DNA of 64,000 bases from contig NZ_AQVE01000004.1 in the NCBI RefSeq assembly GCF_000371925.1, positions 1 to 64,000 of the forward strand. Direction: 5' to 3'. Position numbers and translations under genes: made by a program. This DNA is from Thiolinea disciformis DSM 14473. GTDB lineage: Bacteria; Pseudomonadota; Gammaproteobacteria; Thiotrichales; Thiotrichaceae. Shown piece after piece: positions 18,593 to 27,265 of this stretch. The notes under the pieces were generated by a model. It had not been told where the DNA came from, searched no databases, and saw only the letters and a program-made list of their open reading frames with translations. How positions within the stretch are numbered: position 1 is the stretch's first letter; every line of letters starts with the position of its first letter.

Positions 18593-19641
18593 GCCAGTCT
18601 TCGCATTTAAAAATGCGTCTTATCCAATGGTTAGAGTCTGTGTGGTATGGCGAGAAACCGCTCGCTAAGCTCTGTTTAATGCCACTCAGTTACTTATTCT
18701 GTGCTGTGAGCCAATGGCGGCGTGAGTTACTACAAAGGCAACAACACCATTTGCGTGTGCCTGTGGTAGTCATTGGCAATCTGGCACTAGGGGGGACGGG
18801 TAAAACACCCCTGACCATTAAATTGGCACAACTCTTGACTCAGGCAGGTTATCAAGTGGGCTTGGTTAGTCGTGGTTATGGCGGTCATTTACCTGCAAAA
18901 GCCTTGCAGTTTGTGCAGCCCGATAGCGATCCCCATCAAGTAGGTGACGAAGCAATCCTGCTAGTGTTGCGCACCCAGTTGCCGCTTGTTATTGCGCGAC
19001 AACGTACTAAAGCCATTGAGGGTTTATTAGCGCATTGTCCGTGTGATGTGGTGTTATCGGATGACGGTTTACAGCATTACCGCATGGCACGCGATTTAGA
19101 GATTATTGTGTTGGACGGTTTGCGCCGCTTGGGAAATGGAGCGTGTTTGCCAGCAGGACCTTTACGTGAGCCGCCTGAGCGTTTACAAGACTGCGATTTT
19201 ATTATTACGAATGGTGAAGCGCGTCCGCAGGAATATGCGATGCAAGTGCAAGGGCAGTGCTTGCATAATAAGGATGGCGCACAGCAGGCTTTAACAGCCT
19301 TAGCGGGGCAAAGCGTGCATGTCGTGAGTGCTATTGGCAATCCGCAGCGTTTTCTGGCTTTATTGGATGCCGCGCAGATTTATTACCAAACCCATTTGCA
19401 GCTTTATCCCGACCATTATCTCTTTCAAAGCGCCGATGTGCAGTTTGATGATGCTTTGCCCGTTTTAATGACTGAAAAAGATTTTGTGAAATGTCGTGAT
19501 TTTGCTGCTAAAAATCTATGGTATTTGTCAGTAGAAGCACAGCTTGATCTTGAGTTTGAGGAAGCGTTTTTAGATCGTGTTGCCGAGCTTGTGCGCAAAG
19601 CAAAAATTGCGCAAGAAAGTGGTGTGAGGCTGGATTCATAA
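18589..19641 (+). CDS. lpxK: Tetraacyldisaccharide 4'-kinase
   Basis: 350 residues. It phosphorylates the 4' position of the lipid A precursor at the inner membrane. The P-loop is GNLALGGTGKTPLT (about 63-76), followed by VSRGYGG and by VLSDDGLQHYRMARDLEI, both diagnostic of LpxK. A short hydrophobic N-terminal helix fits membrane association. Its start overlaps the msbA stop by four bases. No kdsB or other lipid A gene follows. Confidence 0.97.
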   Translation: MSQSSHLKMRLIQWLESVWYGEKPLAKLCLMPLSYLFCAVSQWRRELLQRQQHHLRVPVVVIGNLALGGTGKTPLTIKLAQLLTQAGYQVGLVSRGYGGHLPAKALQFVQPDSDPHQVGDEAILLVLRTQLPLVIARQRTKAIEGLLAHCPCDVVLSDDGLQHYRMARDLEIIVLDGLRRLGNGACLPAGPLREPPERLQDCDFIITNGEARPQEYAMQVQGQCLHNKDGAQQALTALAGQSVHVVSAIGNPQRFLALLDAAQIYYQTHLQLYPDHYLFQSADVQFDDALPVLMTEKDFVKCRDFAAKNLWYLSVEAQLDLEFEEAFLDRVAELVRKAKIAQESGVRLDS

Positions 19642-19725
19642 CGCCAAATAGCATACGCTTGCGCCCCAAATGAAGAGTGCTTAGCATCACAGTAATGCCA
19701 TTCGACCACCAACGGAGGACTCCCC

Positions 19726-21261
19726 ATGACCGCAACCCTCATTCGGCAAGAAGATTTAATTGCCAGTGTCGCCGATGCGTTACAGTTTATTTCTTATTAC
19801 CACCCACAAGATTTCGTGGATGCTATGTATGCTGCATGGCAGCGTGAAGAGTCGCCAGCCGCTAAAGATGCCATTGCACAAATCTTAGTGAACTCACGCT
19901 TATGTGCTGAAGGTAAACGCCCGATTTGCCAAGATACTGGCATTGTGACGGTTTTCGTTAAAGTCGGTATGGATGTGCAGTGGGATGCTACGATGAGCGT
20001 GACCGATATGATTAACGAAGGCGTGCGCCGTGCTTATCTCTTGCCAGACAATGTGTTACGTGCATCCATTCTCGCTGATCCTGCGGGTGCGCGTAAAAAT
20101 ACCAAGGATAATACCCCAGCAGTTATTCATTATGAAATCGTAGCAGGCAATACGGTGTCCGTGGATGTCGCCGCTAAGGGTGGTGGCTCAGAAAATAAAT
20201 CAAAAATGGTGATGCTCAATCCATCGGATAGTATTGTTGATTGGGTGCTGAAAACTGTTCCTACCATGGGGGCTGGCTGGTGTCCGCCGGGAATGTTGGG
20301 CATTGGTATTGGCGGGACAGCGGAAAAGGCTGCGGTAATGGCGAAAGAGGTCTTGATGGAGCCTATTGATATTCAAGAGCTCATCGCGCGTGGCCCGCAA
20401 AATCGTATTGAAGAATTGCGCATTGAGCTATATCACAAAGTAAATGAGCTAGGCATTGGCGCGCAAGGTTTAGGCGGTTTAACGACCGTGTTGGATGTGA
20501 AAATTATGGATTATCCAACCCATGCAGCTTCCTTGCCGGTATGTATGATTCCCAACTGTGCAGCAACACGTCATGCTCATTTTGTATTAGATGGCTCTGG
20601 TCCAGCATTCCAAACTGCACCGGATTTAGCGAGTTGGCCTGAATTGACGTATCAGCCCGGCCCGAGTGCACGTCGCGTCAATTTAGATACGGTAACACCC
20701 GAAGAAGTGAAAAGCTGGCAGCCCGGTGAAACGATTTTATTATCTGGTAAAATGCTGACAGGTCGTGATGCTGCTCATAAACGCATGGTCGATATGCTCA
20801 ACAAAGGCGAAGCTTTGCCTGTGGATTTAAAAGGTCGCTTCATTTATTACGTAGGCCCCGTGGATCCGGTGCGCGATGAAGTAGTTGGTCCTGCAGGCCC
20901 TACCACCGCAACCCGTATGGATAAATTCACGCGCCAGATTTTGGAACAGACTGGTCTATTAGGCATGATTGGTAAATCGGAGCGTGGCCCAATAGCGATT
21001 GATGCTATTCGTGACTTTGGTGCGGTGTATCTGATGGCGGTGGGTGGTGCTGCTTACTTAGTATCTAAAGCGATCACTGGTGCAAAGGTATTGGCCTTCC
21101 CAGAGCTTGGCATGGAAGCAATTTATGAGTTTGAAGTCAAGGATATGCCAGTGACGGTTGCGGTCGATAGCCAAGGTATTTCGGTGCACAATACAGGGCC
21201 TGCTAAGTGGAAAGGCATTATTGAGCAAAAAATTTCAACCGAAGGATTAAAAAGCCTTTAA
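19726..21261 (+). CDS. Fumarate hydratase, class I (iron-sulfur)
   Basis: 511 residues, the length of the one-chain class I enzymes. It hydrates fumarate to L-malate in the TCA cycle using a 4Fe-4S cluster. Likely cluster cysteines occur in LCAEGKRPICQDTG (about 62-75) and in CMIPNCAATRHAHFVLDG (about 267-284). The C-terminal beta domain carries YYVGPVDPVRDEVVGPAGPTT (about 376-396), typical of the family. Class I enzymes are oxygen-sensitive. A GGAGGA site precedes the ATG and a strong terminator follows. Confidence 0.96.
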   Translation: MTATLIRQEDLIASVADALQFISYYHPQDFVDAMYAAWQREESPAAKDAIAQILVNSRLCAEGKRPICQDTGIVTVFVKVGMDVQWDATMSVTDMINEGVRRAYLLPDNVLRASILADPAGARKNTKDNTPAVIHYEIVAGNTVSVDVAAKGGGSENKSKMVMLNPSDSIVDWVLKTVPTMGAGWCPPGMLGIGIGGTAEKAAVMAKEVLMEPIDIQELIARGPQNRIEELRIELYHKVNELGIGAQGLGGLTTVLDVKIMDYPTHAASLPVCMIPNCAATRHAHFVLDGSGPAFQTAPDLASWPELTYQPGPSARRVNLDTVTPEEVKSWQPGETILLSGKMLTGRDAAHKRMVDMLNKGEALPVDLKGRFIYYVGPVDPVRDEVVGPAGPTTATRMDKFTRQILEQTGLLGMIGKSERGPIAIDAIRDFGAVYLMAVGGAAYLVSKAITGAKVLAFPELGMEAIYEFEVKDMPVTVAVDSQGISVHNTGPAKWKGIIEQKISTEGLKSL

Positions 21262-21311
21262 AAAAACCAGATGCGCCCTACAATGTGCATAAATGGTTTG
21301 ATAGCTAGTTT

Positions 21312-21342
21312 CCCTTACTTGAAAGCAGTAAGGGGTTTTTTT
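21312..21342 (+). terminator. Rho-independent terminator of the fumarase gene, abutting the DUF1820 start
   Basis: Perfect 8-bp stem (21312-21319 with 21327-21334), seven-base loop and a GTTTTTTT tail. It ends one base before the GGGGAAG ribosome-binding site of the next gene, so it could also act as an attenuator for that gene. Confidence 0.85.
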
Positions 21343-21352
21343 GGGGAAGATT

Positions 21353-21694
21353 TTGAGCAGTTCACGTATTTATCGTATTTCCTTTGTCAATCAAGATAAA
21401 ATTTTTGAGGTATTTGCCAAGCAGGTCTATGAGTCAGATTTGTATGGGTTTATTACTGTTGAAGAGTTAGTCTTTGGAACACAAAGTGAATTGGTGATTG
21501 ACCCAGCGGAAGAACGTTTAAAAACCGAATTCGCTTCAGTCAATCGCACTTTTATCCCTATGCACTCCATTATTCGAATTGATGAAGTGGAAAAGCCCGG
21601 GATTAGTAAAGTTCATTCCCTCGATGGTTCGCGAGTGGGCAATGTTAGCCCATTTGCGCGTCCCTTAAGTTCTGGTGATAAGAAAAAAGATTGA
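21353..21694 (+). CDS. DUF1820 family protein
   Basis: 113 residues from a TTG at 21353 placed four bases after GGGGAAG; a TTG at 21341 is also open but lies in the terminator tail. Family features: IYRISFVNQDKIFEVFAKQV, YGFITVEELVFG, DPAEERLKTEF and IPMHSIIRIDEVEKPG, a strongly conserved small cytoplasmic protein of gamma- and betaproteobacteria with no known function. Its transcription must start inside or read through the fumarase terminator. Confidence 0.88.
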   Translation: MSSSRIYRISFVNQDKIFEVFAKQVYESDLYGFITVEELVFGTQSELVIDPAEERLKTEFASVNRTFIPMHSIIRIDEVEKPGISKVHSLDGSRVGNVSPFARPLSSGDKKKD

Positions 21695-21752
21695 AGCGCT
21701 GCGGTTTCTCGTTATCCTCTCTCTCAACAACTTCATCAATTGGGAGAGAATG

Positions 21753-22316
21753 ATGTCTAAGTATTTAGCTCTTATAATAATTTTATTCGGCGTGGCTGCT
21801 TGCACGCCGCAGCCACCACGCTATCAATTAACCGCTCCCACGACTTTAGAGGGGCAGCAATGCGCTCAGCGCTGTGATGCTGCTTCGAATCTGTGTACGC
21901 AACAATGCAATGCCACACAAGCGGCCTGTCGTCTTAAAGCGGAGCGGCAAGCTAAATTGGAGTTACCAGCGCGTTTAGAGCTTTGGGATAGGGAAATAGC
22001 TGCTTGGGAGCGACGCGTACAGCGCTATGAAATAGAACTCAGTTTTTATGAAATGCGTCGTCGGCATTGGCAGATGATGCGAGATTTAGCGCGCCCGGAT
22101 TGCCGTCGTGGTGATAGAGATTGTCATTCCGTGCGCCCTCGATTTCGGGATGATTGGCTAGATCGTCCTTTGTCTCCTGGTCCTGCCCCCAAACGTCCAA
22201 GCTTAGAAAGTGAGACCAATCGTATTCAAGCCTTAACCTGTCCGAGTGACTGTGCTTGCGCTGCGCAATTTCGTCAATGCTTCGTGACCTGTGGCGGGGG
22301 GGTAAAACCCTACTAA
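21753..22316 (+). CDS. Cys-rich putative lipoprotein, unknown function
   Basis: 187 residues. The ATG at 21753 follows GGGAGAG; an ATG three bases earlier is too close to it. The N-terminus is a lipoprotein signal with lipobox FGVAAC (Cys17). The mature part has a first Cys cluster (QQCAQRCDAASNLCTQQCNA), a charged helical middle with many Arg/Trp/Glu (LWDREIAAWERRVQRYEIEL), a Cys pair at PDCRRGDRDC, a Pro/Arg-rich stretch and a last cluster (CPSDCACAAQFRQCFVTCGG). The repeated CxxxC spacing suggests disulfide-linked helical hairpins. No family recognised. It overlaps the opposing dehydrogenase by four bases. Confidence 0.7.
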   Translation: MSKYLALIIILFGVAACTPQPPRYQLTAPTTLEGQQCAQRCDAASNLCTQQCNATQAACRLKAERQAKLELPARLELWDREIAAWERRVQRYEIELSFYEMRRRHWQMMRDLARPDCRRGDRDCHSVRPRFRDDWLDRPLSPGPAPKRPSLESETNRIQALTCPSDCACAAQFRQCFVTCGGGVKPY

Positions 22317-23278
22317 TGCACTTGATTAATCAGCTCGCCTTGTTGCCATGCCGCAATAATAGTAGCGAGCTGATCAATTAAGGTTTGCCGTGCTGCCTGA
22401 CTTGCCCAAGCAATATGGGGCGTAATAATCAGATTGGCTAACTGCGCTTGAATCAATGGCTCATGGAGAGCGGGTGGTTCAGTGCTTAAGACATCCAAAG
22501 CTGCTCCTGCGATCCACTGTTCGCGCAAGGCTTGAATCAAATCGTGCGGCTCCACTAACGCGCCACGTGCGGTATTAATGAGCCACGCACTAGGTTTCAT
22601 TTGTTTTAAACGTTTTGCATTAATGAAGTGATGTGTTTCCGGTGTCAGTGGACAATGCAAACTTACAATATCGGCCTGAGCCAATAGCTCATCAAATTTT
22701 ACACGACCTGAACGTACTAGGCTTATATCAGGGCGTTCGGCCACCAAGACCTTCAAGCCTACTGCTTCAGCGAGTTGTGCCGTCGCTTTTCCTAACGCGC
22801 CGTATCCAATAAGCCCTAAGGTTTTTCCCGCTAATTCAGTAATCGAATAATCAAGTAAGCAGAATTGCTGGCTTCTGGCCCAATCGCCCTGTGTTACCGC
22901 TTGCTGATACGCTGGAATTTGTCGGGCTAAAGCAAACATTAACCCCACCGTATGTTCCGCGACGGAGCGTGAAGCGTAATTACGGATATTAGTGACTGGA
23001 ATGCCGTAGGCTTGTGCGGCTGCCACATCAATATTATTAGTGCCCGTTGCTGCGACACAAATCAACTTAATTTGCGGGTGCAAAGCATCGAATAGGGGCT
23101 TGTCGAGTACCACTTTATTGCTGATGAGGATATTGGCTTTCCCCACATGCTCGATACGTTGCTCCAAGGTGGTGTGTGCGTGAAGCATTAAGCTAGGGCA
23201 AGCTGCTTTCAATTTAGATAAATCAAGATCATCACGACTGGTGCTAGCAAAATCAAGAAAAACGGCTTGCGGCATCAT
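22313..23278 (-). CDS. D-2-hydroxyacid dehydrogenase (hydroxypyruvate/glyoxylate reductase-like)
   Basis: 321 residues, the normal length. NAD-binding motif GLIGYGALGKATAQ (about 153-166), catalytic Arg in INTARGALVE, Glu in STEPPALHEP and His in ITPHIAWAS are present. NIRNYASRSVAEHTVGL closely resembles glycerate dehydrogenase/hydroxypyruvate reductase (HprA). The reaction would be hydroxypyruvate to D-glycerate or glyoxylate to glycolate. A glyoxylate aminotransferase gene lies 1.4 kb away, which fits a glyoxylate-serine-glycerate route, but substrate is inferred. Confidence 0.88.
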   Translation of the reverse strand: MMPQAVFLDFASTSRDDLDLSKLKAACPSLMLHAHTTLEQRIEHVGKANILISNKVVLDKPLFDALHPQIKLICVAATGTNNIDVAAAQAYGIPVTNIRNYASRSVAEHTVGLMFALARQIPAYQQAVTQGDWARSQQFCLLDYSITELAGKTLGLIGYGALGKATAQLAEAVGLKVLVAERPDISLVRSGRVKFDELLAQADIVSLHCPLTPETHHFINAKRLKQMKPSAWLINTARGALVEPHDLIQALREQWIAGAALDVLSTEPPALHEPLIQAQLANLIITPHIAWASQAARQTLIDQLATIIAAWQQGELINQVH

Positions 23279-23377
23279 TAATTGCTCCTAAATGCTTTGC
23301 CTGTTACCAAGCTGGGGGTGTAGCTTGAGCGAAACTTTGTTTATTATAACCACTCCTCTTTCCTTTCGGTTGTATGG

Positions 23378-24631
23378 ATGGGTCATAAACTTCGGCGTTT
23401 GTTACAACAGGTACTTGTATTAGTCATTCCTCTTTTTGGCTACACCTTTTTTACTGATCGTGATTTTGCGCAGTGGCAGCTACAGTTTCGTCAATTAGCC
23501 CTGAATAATGGTATTCAAGCAGAAACTTTTGATTTGGCGTTTCGCGGTCTAACGCCTGACAGCAAGGTATTGCGTTTAGACGCGTATCAGCCCGAATTTA
23601 GCCGTACTACTTGGGAATATCTTGATAAAAGTGTGTCGGCGGATCGTCTGCGTATAGGCCAGCAAAAATGGCAAGAACATAGTGCATTATTAAAAAAAAT
23701 TTCGAGTCGCTATGGAGTGCAGCAAGAATATTTGTTGGCTATTTGGGGGATGGAAAGTGGCTTTGGACAGCGCATGGGCAATTATTCCATCATGCGTTCT
23801 ATGGCAACTTTGGCTTATGCCGGGCGTTACGAAAGGCGAGGCTTTTGGCAAGATCAATTATTAGCAGCCTTACGTATTTTACAAAAGAAAGATGTAACAC
23901 TGTCCAGTTTAAGAGGATCGTGGGCAGGTGCGATTGGGCATACCCAATTCATGCCCTTAACCTTTGAGCGTTATGCGGTCGATTTTGATGGGGATGGTCA
24001 GCGCGATTTAGTCAATAGTCTCGCCGATGCCTTAGCTTCGACGGCCAATTATTTAGCGCAATCGGGCTGGAAGAAAGGCCAGGTTTGGGGAGAAGAGGTG
24101 ACATTACCTACTGATTTTGATTGGGCACAAGCGGATCCAGTCAATTGGCAACCTTTGGCTTATTGGTCAGGGCAAGGCGTGCAATTGGTGAATGGTAATA
24201 GCTTGGCGGATTGGCGCGATGAGCTAGCCTTTATTTTATTACCCGCTGGTTATCGTGGGCCTGCTTTTTTGGCTTATCAAAATTTCAGAGCGTTATTAGA
24301 ATATAACAATTCGGTCAATTATGCCTTAGCTGTGGGGACGTTAGGGGATCAGTTGCGTGGTGATCGGCCGGTAGTAGCGGAATGGCCGCGTTTTGAGCGG
24401 GATTTAAGTCGTTATGAAAAAGCGGAGTTGCAGGAATTATTGAGTGCGGTCGGTTATAGCACCGACGGCATTGATGGAAAAATTGGCGTCAATACACGTG
24501 CAGCCTTGCGACGTTGGCAGGCGGATGTCGGGCTACCTTCGGATGGTTACCCGACGTTTGATCAATTGCAATTATTACGTGAACAGACTGAAATTCCATT
24601 CACGTATTCGATACAAGAGGCTTCTGGCTAA
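23378..24631 (+). CDS. Lytic murein transglycosylase, MltB-like, with peptidoglycan-binding domain
   Basis: 417 residues: N-terminal hydrophobic export signal (about 8-26), an SLT_2/MltB-type catalytic domain (about 35-335) and a C-terminal PG_binding_1 domain (about 347-407, with YSTDGIDGKIGVNTRAALRR). The catalytic Glu is in AIWGMESGFGQR; GAIGHTQFMPLTFERYAVDFDGDG is a family hallmark. It cleaves glycan strands to 1,6-anhydro products in the periplasm. No lipobox is seen, so it is probably soluble or signal-anchored. Convergent with the aminotransferase gene, overlapping by four bases. Confidence 0.92.
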   Translation: MGHKLRRLLQQVLVLVIPLFGYTFFTDRDFAQWQLQFRQLALNNGIQAETFDLAFRGLTPDSKVLRLDAYQPEFSRTTWEYLDKSVSADRLRIGQQKWQEHSALLKKISSRYGVQQEYLLAIWGMESGFGQRMGNYSIMRSMATLAYAGRYERRGFWQDQLLAALRILQKKDVTLSSLRGSWAGAIGHTQFMPLTFERYAVDFDGDGQRDLVNSLADALASTANYLAQSGWKKGQVWGEEVTLPTDFDWAQADPVNWQPLAYWSGQGVQLVNGNSLADWRDELAFILLPAGYRGPAFLAYQNFRALLEYNNSVNYALAVGTLGDQLRGDRPVVAEWPRFERDLSRYEKAELQELLSAVGYSTDGIDGKIGVNTRAALRRWQADVGLPSDGYPTFDQLQLLREQTEIPFTYSIQEASG

Positions 24632-25815
24632 ATGGCTTTGCTGTATATAGCTTGAGCAGCACTCACAGCGACACCACGCTCAATCGGTGCTTTCATATCA
24701 CTTAATACTGCATCCAGTGCGCCTAAACAATGCAGAACATTGGTCTGATTAGCGGCATAGCCCATTAAACCAATACGCCACACTTTGCCAGCTAATGCGC
24801 CTAAACCTGAACCGATTTCCAAATTGTAGTCGGACAACAAACGTGCTCGTACCGCAGCTTCATCGACACCTTCGGGTATGCTAATGAGATTTAACTGGGG
24901 TAAACGGTATTGTTCCTCAACCACTAATTGAATCCCCATAGCCTCTAAGCCAGCTTTGAGGGCGCTATGGTGATAAAAGTGGCGTGCCCATGCCTGCTCC
25001 AGACCTTCGTCTTGAAGCATGACTAACGATTCGTGCAGTGCATATAGGGTATTGACTGGTGCCGTATGGTGATAAGCGCGTTTAGTACCACCACCCCAAT
25101 AACCCATAATCAGATTCATATCTAAAAACCAGCTTTGGACTTTGGTTTTTCGATTGCGGATCACGTCTACCGCGCGCGGGCTAAAGCTTACGGGCGATAA
25201 ACCGGGGACACAGGATAGGCATTTTTGTGTGCCTGAATAAATGGCATCAATATTCCACGCGTCTACTTTTAATTCAATGCCCCCGAGTGCTGTCACCGCA
25301 TCCACAATCACTAAACAGCCATGATCCTGCGCTAATTTTACTAAGGCTTGAGCATCCGAGCGCACCCCTGTTGAAGTCTCGGCAAACACAAAAGCCACGA
25401 TCTTAGTATCGGGATGCGCTTTGAGGGCTTCGGCGACTTTATTGATATCAACCGGCTTACTCCAATCATCCGTCACCATAATCGCGGTCGCGCCACAACG
25501 TTCGACATTTTCTTTCATGCGGCCACCGAAGACACCATTTTGGCAGACAATCACCTTATCGCCCGGTTCGACGAGGTTGACGAAACAAGCTTCCATACCC
25601 GCAGAGCCAGGGGCAGAAATCGGCATGGTGAGTTCATTATTAGTCTGAAAAGCATATTGCAGCATAGTTTTGACTTGATCCATCATCTCGACGAATAAAG
25701 GATCAAGATGCCCTAAGGTTGGACGTGCCATTGCTTGTAACACGCGTGGGCTAACATCAGAGGGGCCTGGACCCATTAAAGTACGCTGTGGTGGATAAAA
25801 AGAAGAAACGCTCAT
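24628..25815 (-). CDS. Alanine/serine-glyoxylate aminotransferase (class V)
   Basis: 395 residues. It carries the PLP-dependent class V fold of AGXT-type enzymes: N-terminal [15 protein letters not shown], the glycine-rich [23 protein letters not shown] and the PLP lysine in [18 protein letters not shown] (about residue 200). It transfers an amino group from serine or alanine to glyoxylate, giving glycine. CGAGGAG precedes the ATG. Together with the HprA-like dehydrogenase and the divergent GcvR-like gene it points to glycine/serine/glyoxylate metabolism. The preferred donor cannot be read from sequence. Confidence 0.93.
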   Translation of the reverse strand: MSVSSFYPPQRTLMGPGPSDVSPRVLQAMARPTLGHLDPLFVEMMDQVKTMLQYAFQTNNELTMPISAPGSAGMEACFVNLVEPGDKVIVCQNGVFGGRMKENVERCGATAIMVTDDWSKPVDINKVAEALKAHPDTKIVAFVFAETSTGVRSDAQALVKLAQDHGCLVIVDAVTALGGIELKVDAWNIDAIYSGTQKCLSCVPGLSPVSFSPRAVDVIRNRKTKVQSWFLDMNLIMGYWGGGTKRAYHHTAPVNTLYALHESLVMLQDEGLEQAWARHFYHHSALKAGLEAMGIQLVVEEQYRLPQLNLISIPEGVDEAAVRARLLSDYNLEIGSGLGALAGKVWRIGLMGYAANQTNVLHCLGALDAVLSDMKAPIERGVAVSAAQAIYSKAI

Positions 25816-25991
25816 TATTAACTCCTCGTAGCCATAAAATCAGGGGTTTGATCATACTATGATAATGCCAGACTGGTTATAGTACTGTTCGGTTATGCTG
25901 AGCTTTGGGTTTAGAGACATGACTGCTATAAACGTAGTTGGGTGCTATAGTTTATTAAAGCTTGGATGAAGTGATCAATGAAGGAGCATTT

Positions 25992-26507
25992 ATGCAAACC
26001 CATATAATTTTGACCATCTTAGGGCCAGATCGTCCGGGTTTAGTCCAAGACTTGTCTGCCATTTTTACAGCGCATCAGGGCAATTGGACAGAAAGTCGCA
26101 TGGTGCATTTGGGTGGGCAATTTGCGGGTTTATTGCAAGTGAGTTTGCCGAGCGATCAATTAATTGCACTCCAGCAGGCACTCGATAAGCTACAAACCAA
26201 TGGCTTACAAGTATTGTTTGCTGAGTCAAAAAACAGCTTGGTACATGAAGACTCGGATTTATTGCATATCGAAGTATTGGGATTGGATCGCCCAGGGATT
26301 ATTCGTGATATCACAGCGCAATTGGCGGCGTTAAAGGTAAACATTGAAGAGTTATTTACCGAGCAACGCACAGCGCCTATGTCGAGTGAATTATTATTTT
26401 TTGCAAGCCTGGTATTAAGTTTGCCCAAAGGGGTTTCTGCTGATCAGGTGAAAAAACAATTAGAAGATTTATCGGATCAGCTGATGGTGGATTTGAATTT
26501 TGATTAA
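25992..26507 (+). CDS. gcvR: GcvR-like double-ACT regulatory protein
   Basis: 171 residues from the ATG at 25992, chosen for the AAGGAG site five bases upstream; an earlier in-frame ATG at 25962 lacks one. Two ACT domains (about 3-75 and 85-165), each starting with a DRPG motif (LGPDRPGLVQDL and LGLDRPGIIRDI). GcvR proteins bind glycine and modulate GcvA control of the glycine cleavage operon. No gcv genes are in the window, but the adjacent divergent glyoxylate aminotransferase makes glycine, which fits. Confidence 0.85.
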   Translation: MQTHIILTILGPDRPGLVQDLSAIFTAHQGNWTESRMVHLGGQFAGLLQVSLPSDQLIALQQALDKLQTNGLQVLFAESKNSLVHEDSDLLHIEVLGLDRPGIIRDITAQLAALKVNIEELFTEQRTAPMSSELLFFASLVLSLPKGVSADQVKKQLEDLSDQLMVDLNFD

Positions 26508-26512
26508 TGCAC

Positions 26513-27265
26513 TTAACGTCCGCCGGAGATATCAAGTAAGGAGCCGGTCACATAAGAGGCTTTTTCAGAAAGTAGCCAAACAATAGCCTCTGCGACTTCC
26601 TGCGCTTCACCCCCACGCTGCATGGGAACAAGCGGTGCCAAACGCGCAATGCGTGTGGCTTCGCCGCCGCTGGCGTGAATATCAGTAGCTATTAAGCCGG
26701 GGCGTACCGCGTTTACACGAATGCCTTCTTGTGCTATTTCACGTGCCAAGCCGAGTGTAAAGGTGTCGATTGCACCTTTGGAGGCTGCATAATCCACATA
26801 TTCATTAGCTGAACCTAGGCGGCTTGCGGCTGAAGAGACATTGACAATAGCGCCACCTTGTCCACCGCGTTGCGTTGACATGCGTTTAATGGCTTCGCGT
26901 GCGCATAAGAAGGCGCTAGTGATATTCGTGCTTAAAATACGGTTTAAGCGCGCGGCATCCATATCCAGCACCCGCATTTGTTTTTCCAAAATACCAGCAT
27001 TATTTACTAAACCCGCTAAGCGCCCGCCCACGTGATCAAGCTCAGCAAATAAGCGCACTACTTCAGTTTCCTGCGCTACATCCGCAGCAATAGCGAATGC
27101 TTTGCCGCCATTGGCGTGAATAGTGGTGACCACCTTTTGTGCAGCGGCATGATTGCGTAAATAATTCACACAAACCGTATAGCCTTGTTGAGCCGCTAAT
27201 AAAGCGGTGGCAGCACCAATACCACGGCTCGCACCGGTAATTAAAACAATTTTTTCAATAGTCAT
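26513..27265 (-). CDS. Short-chain dehydrogenase/reductase
   Basis: 250 residues, a classical SDR with GASRGIGAAT (9-18 or so), NNAG, catalytic Ser in VNVSSAAS and YxxxK in YVDYAASKGA. PGLIATDIHASGG and VTGSLLDISGGR are typical of the glucose-dehydrogenase/YgfF-like branch. It uses NAD(P); the substrate is unknown. Its ATG overlaps the end of mcrC by four bases, so it appears to be co-transcribed with the restriction genes, an odd partnership. Confidence 0.9.
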   Translation of the reverse strand: MTIEKIVLITGASRGIGAATALLAAQQGYTVCVNYLRNHAAAQKVVTTIHANGGKAFAIAADVAQETEVVRLFAELDHVGGRLAGLVNNAGILEKQMRVLDMDAARLNRILSTNITSAFLCAREAIKRMSTQRGGQGGAIVNVSSAASRLGSANEYVDYAASKGAIDTFTLGLAREIAQEGIRVNAVRPGLIATDIHASGGEATRIARLAPLVPMQRGGEAQEVAEAIVWLLSEKASYVTGSLLDISGGR

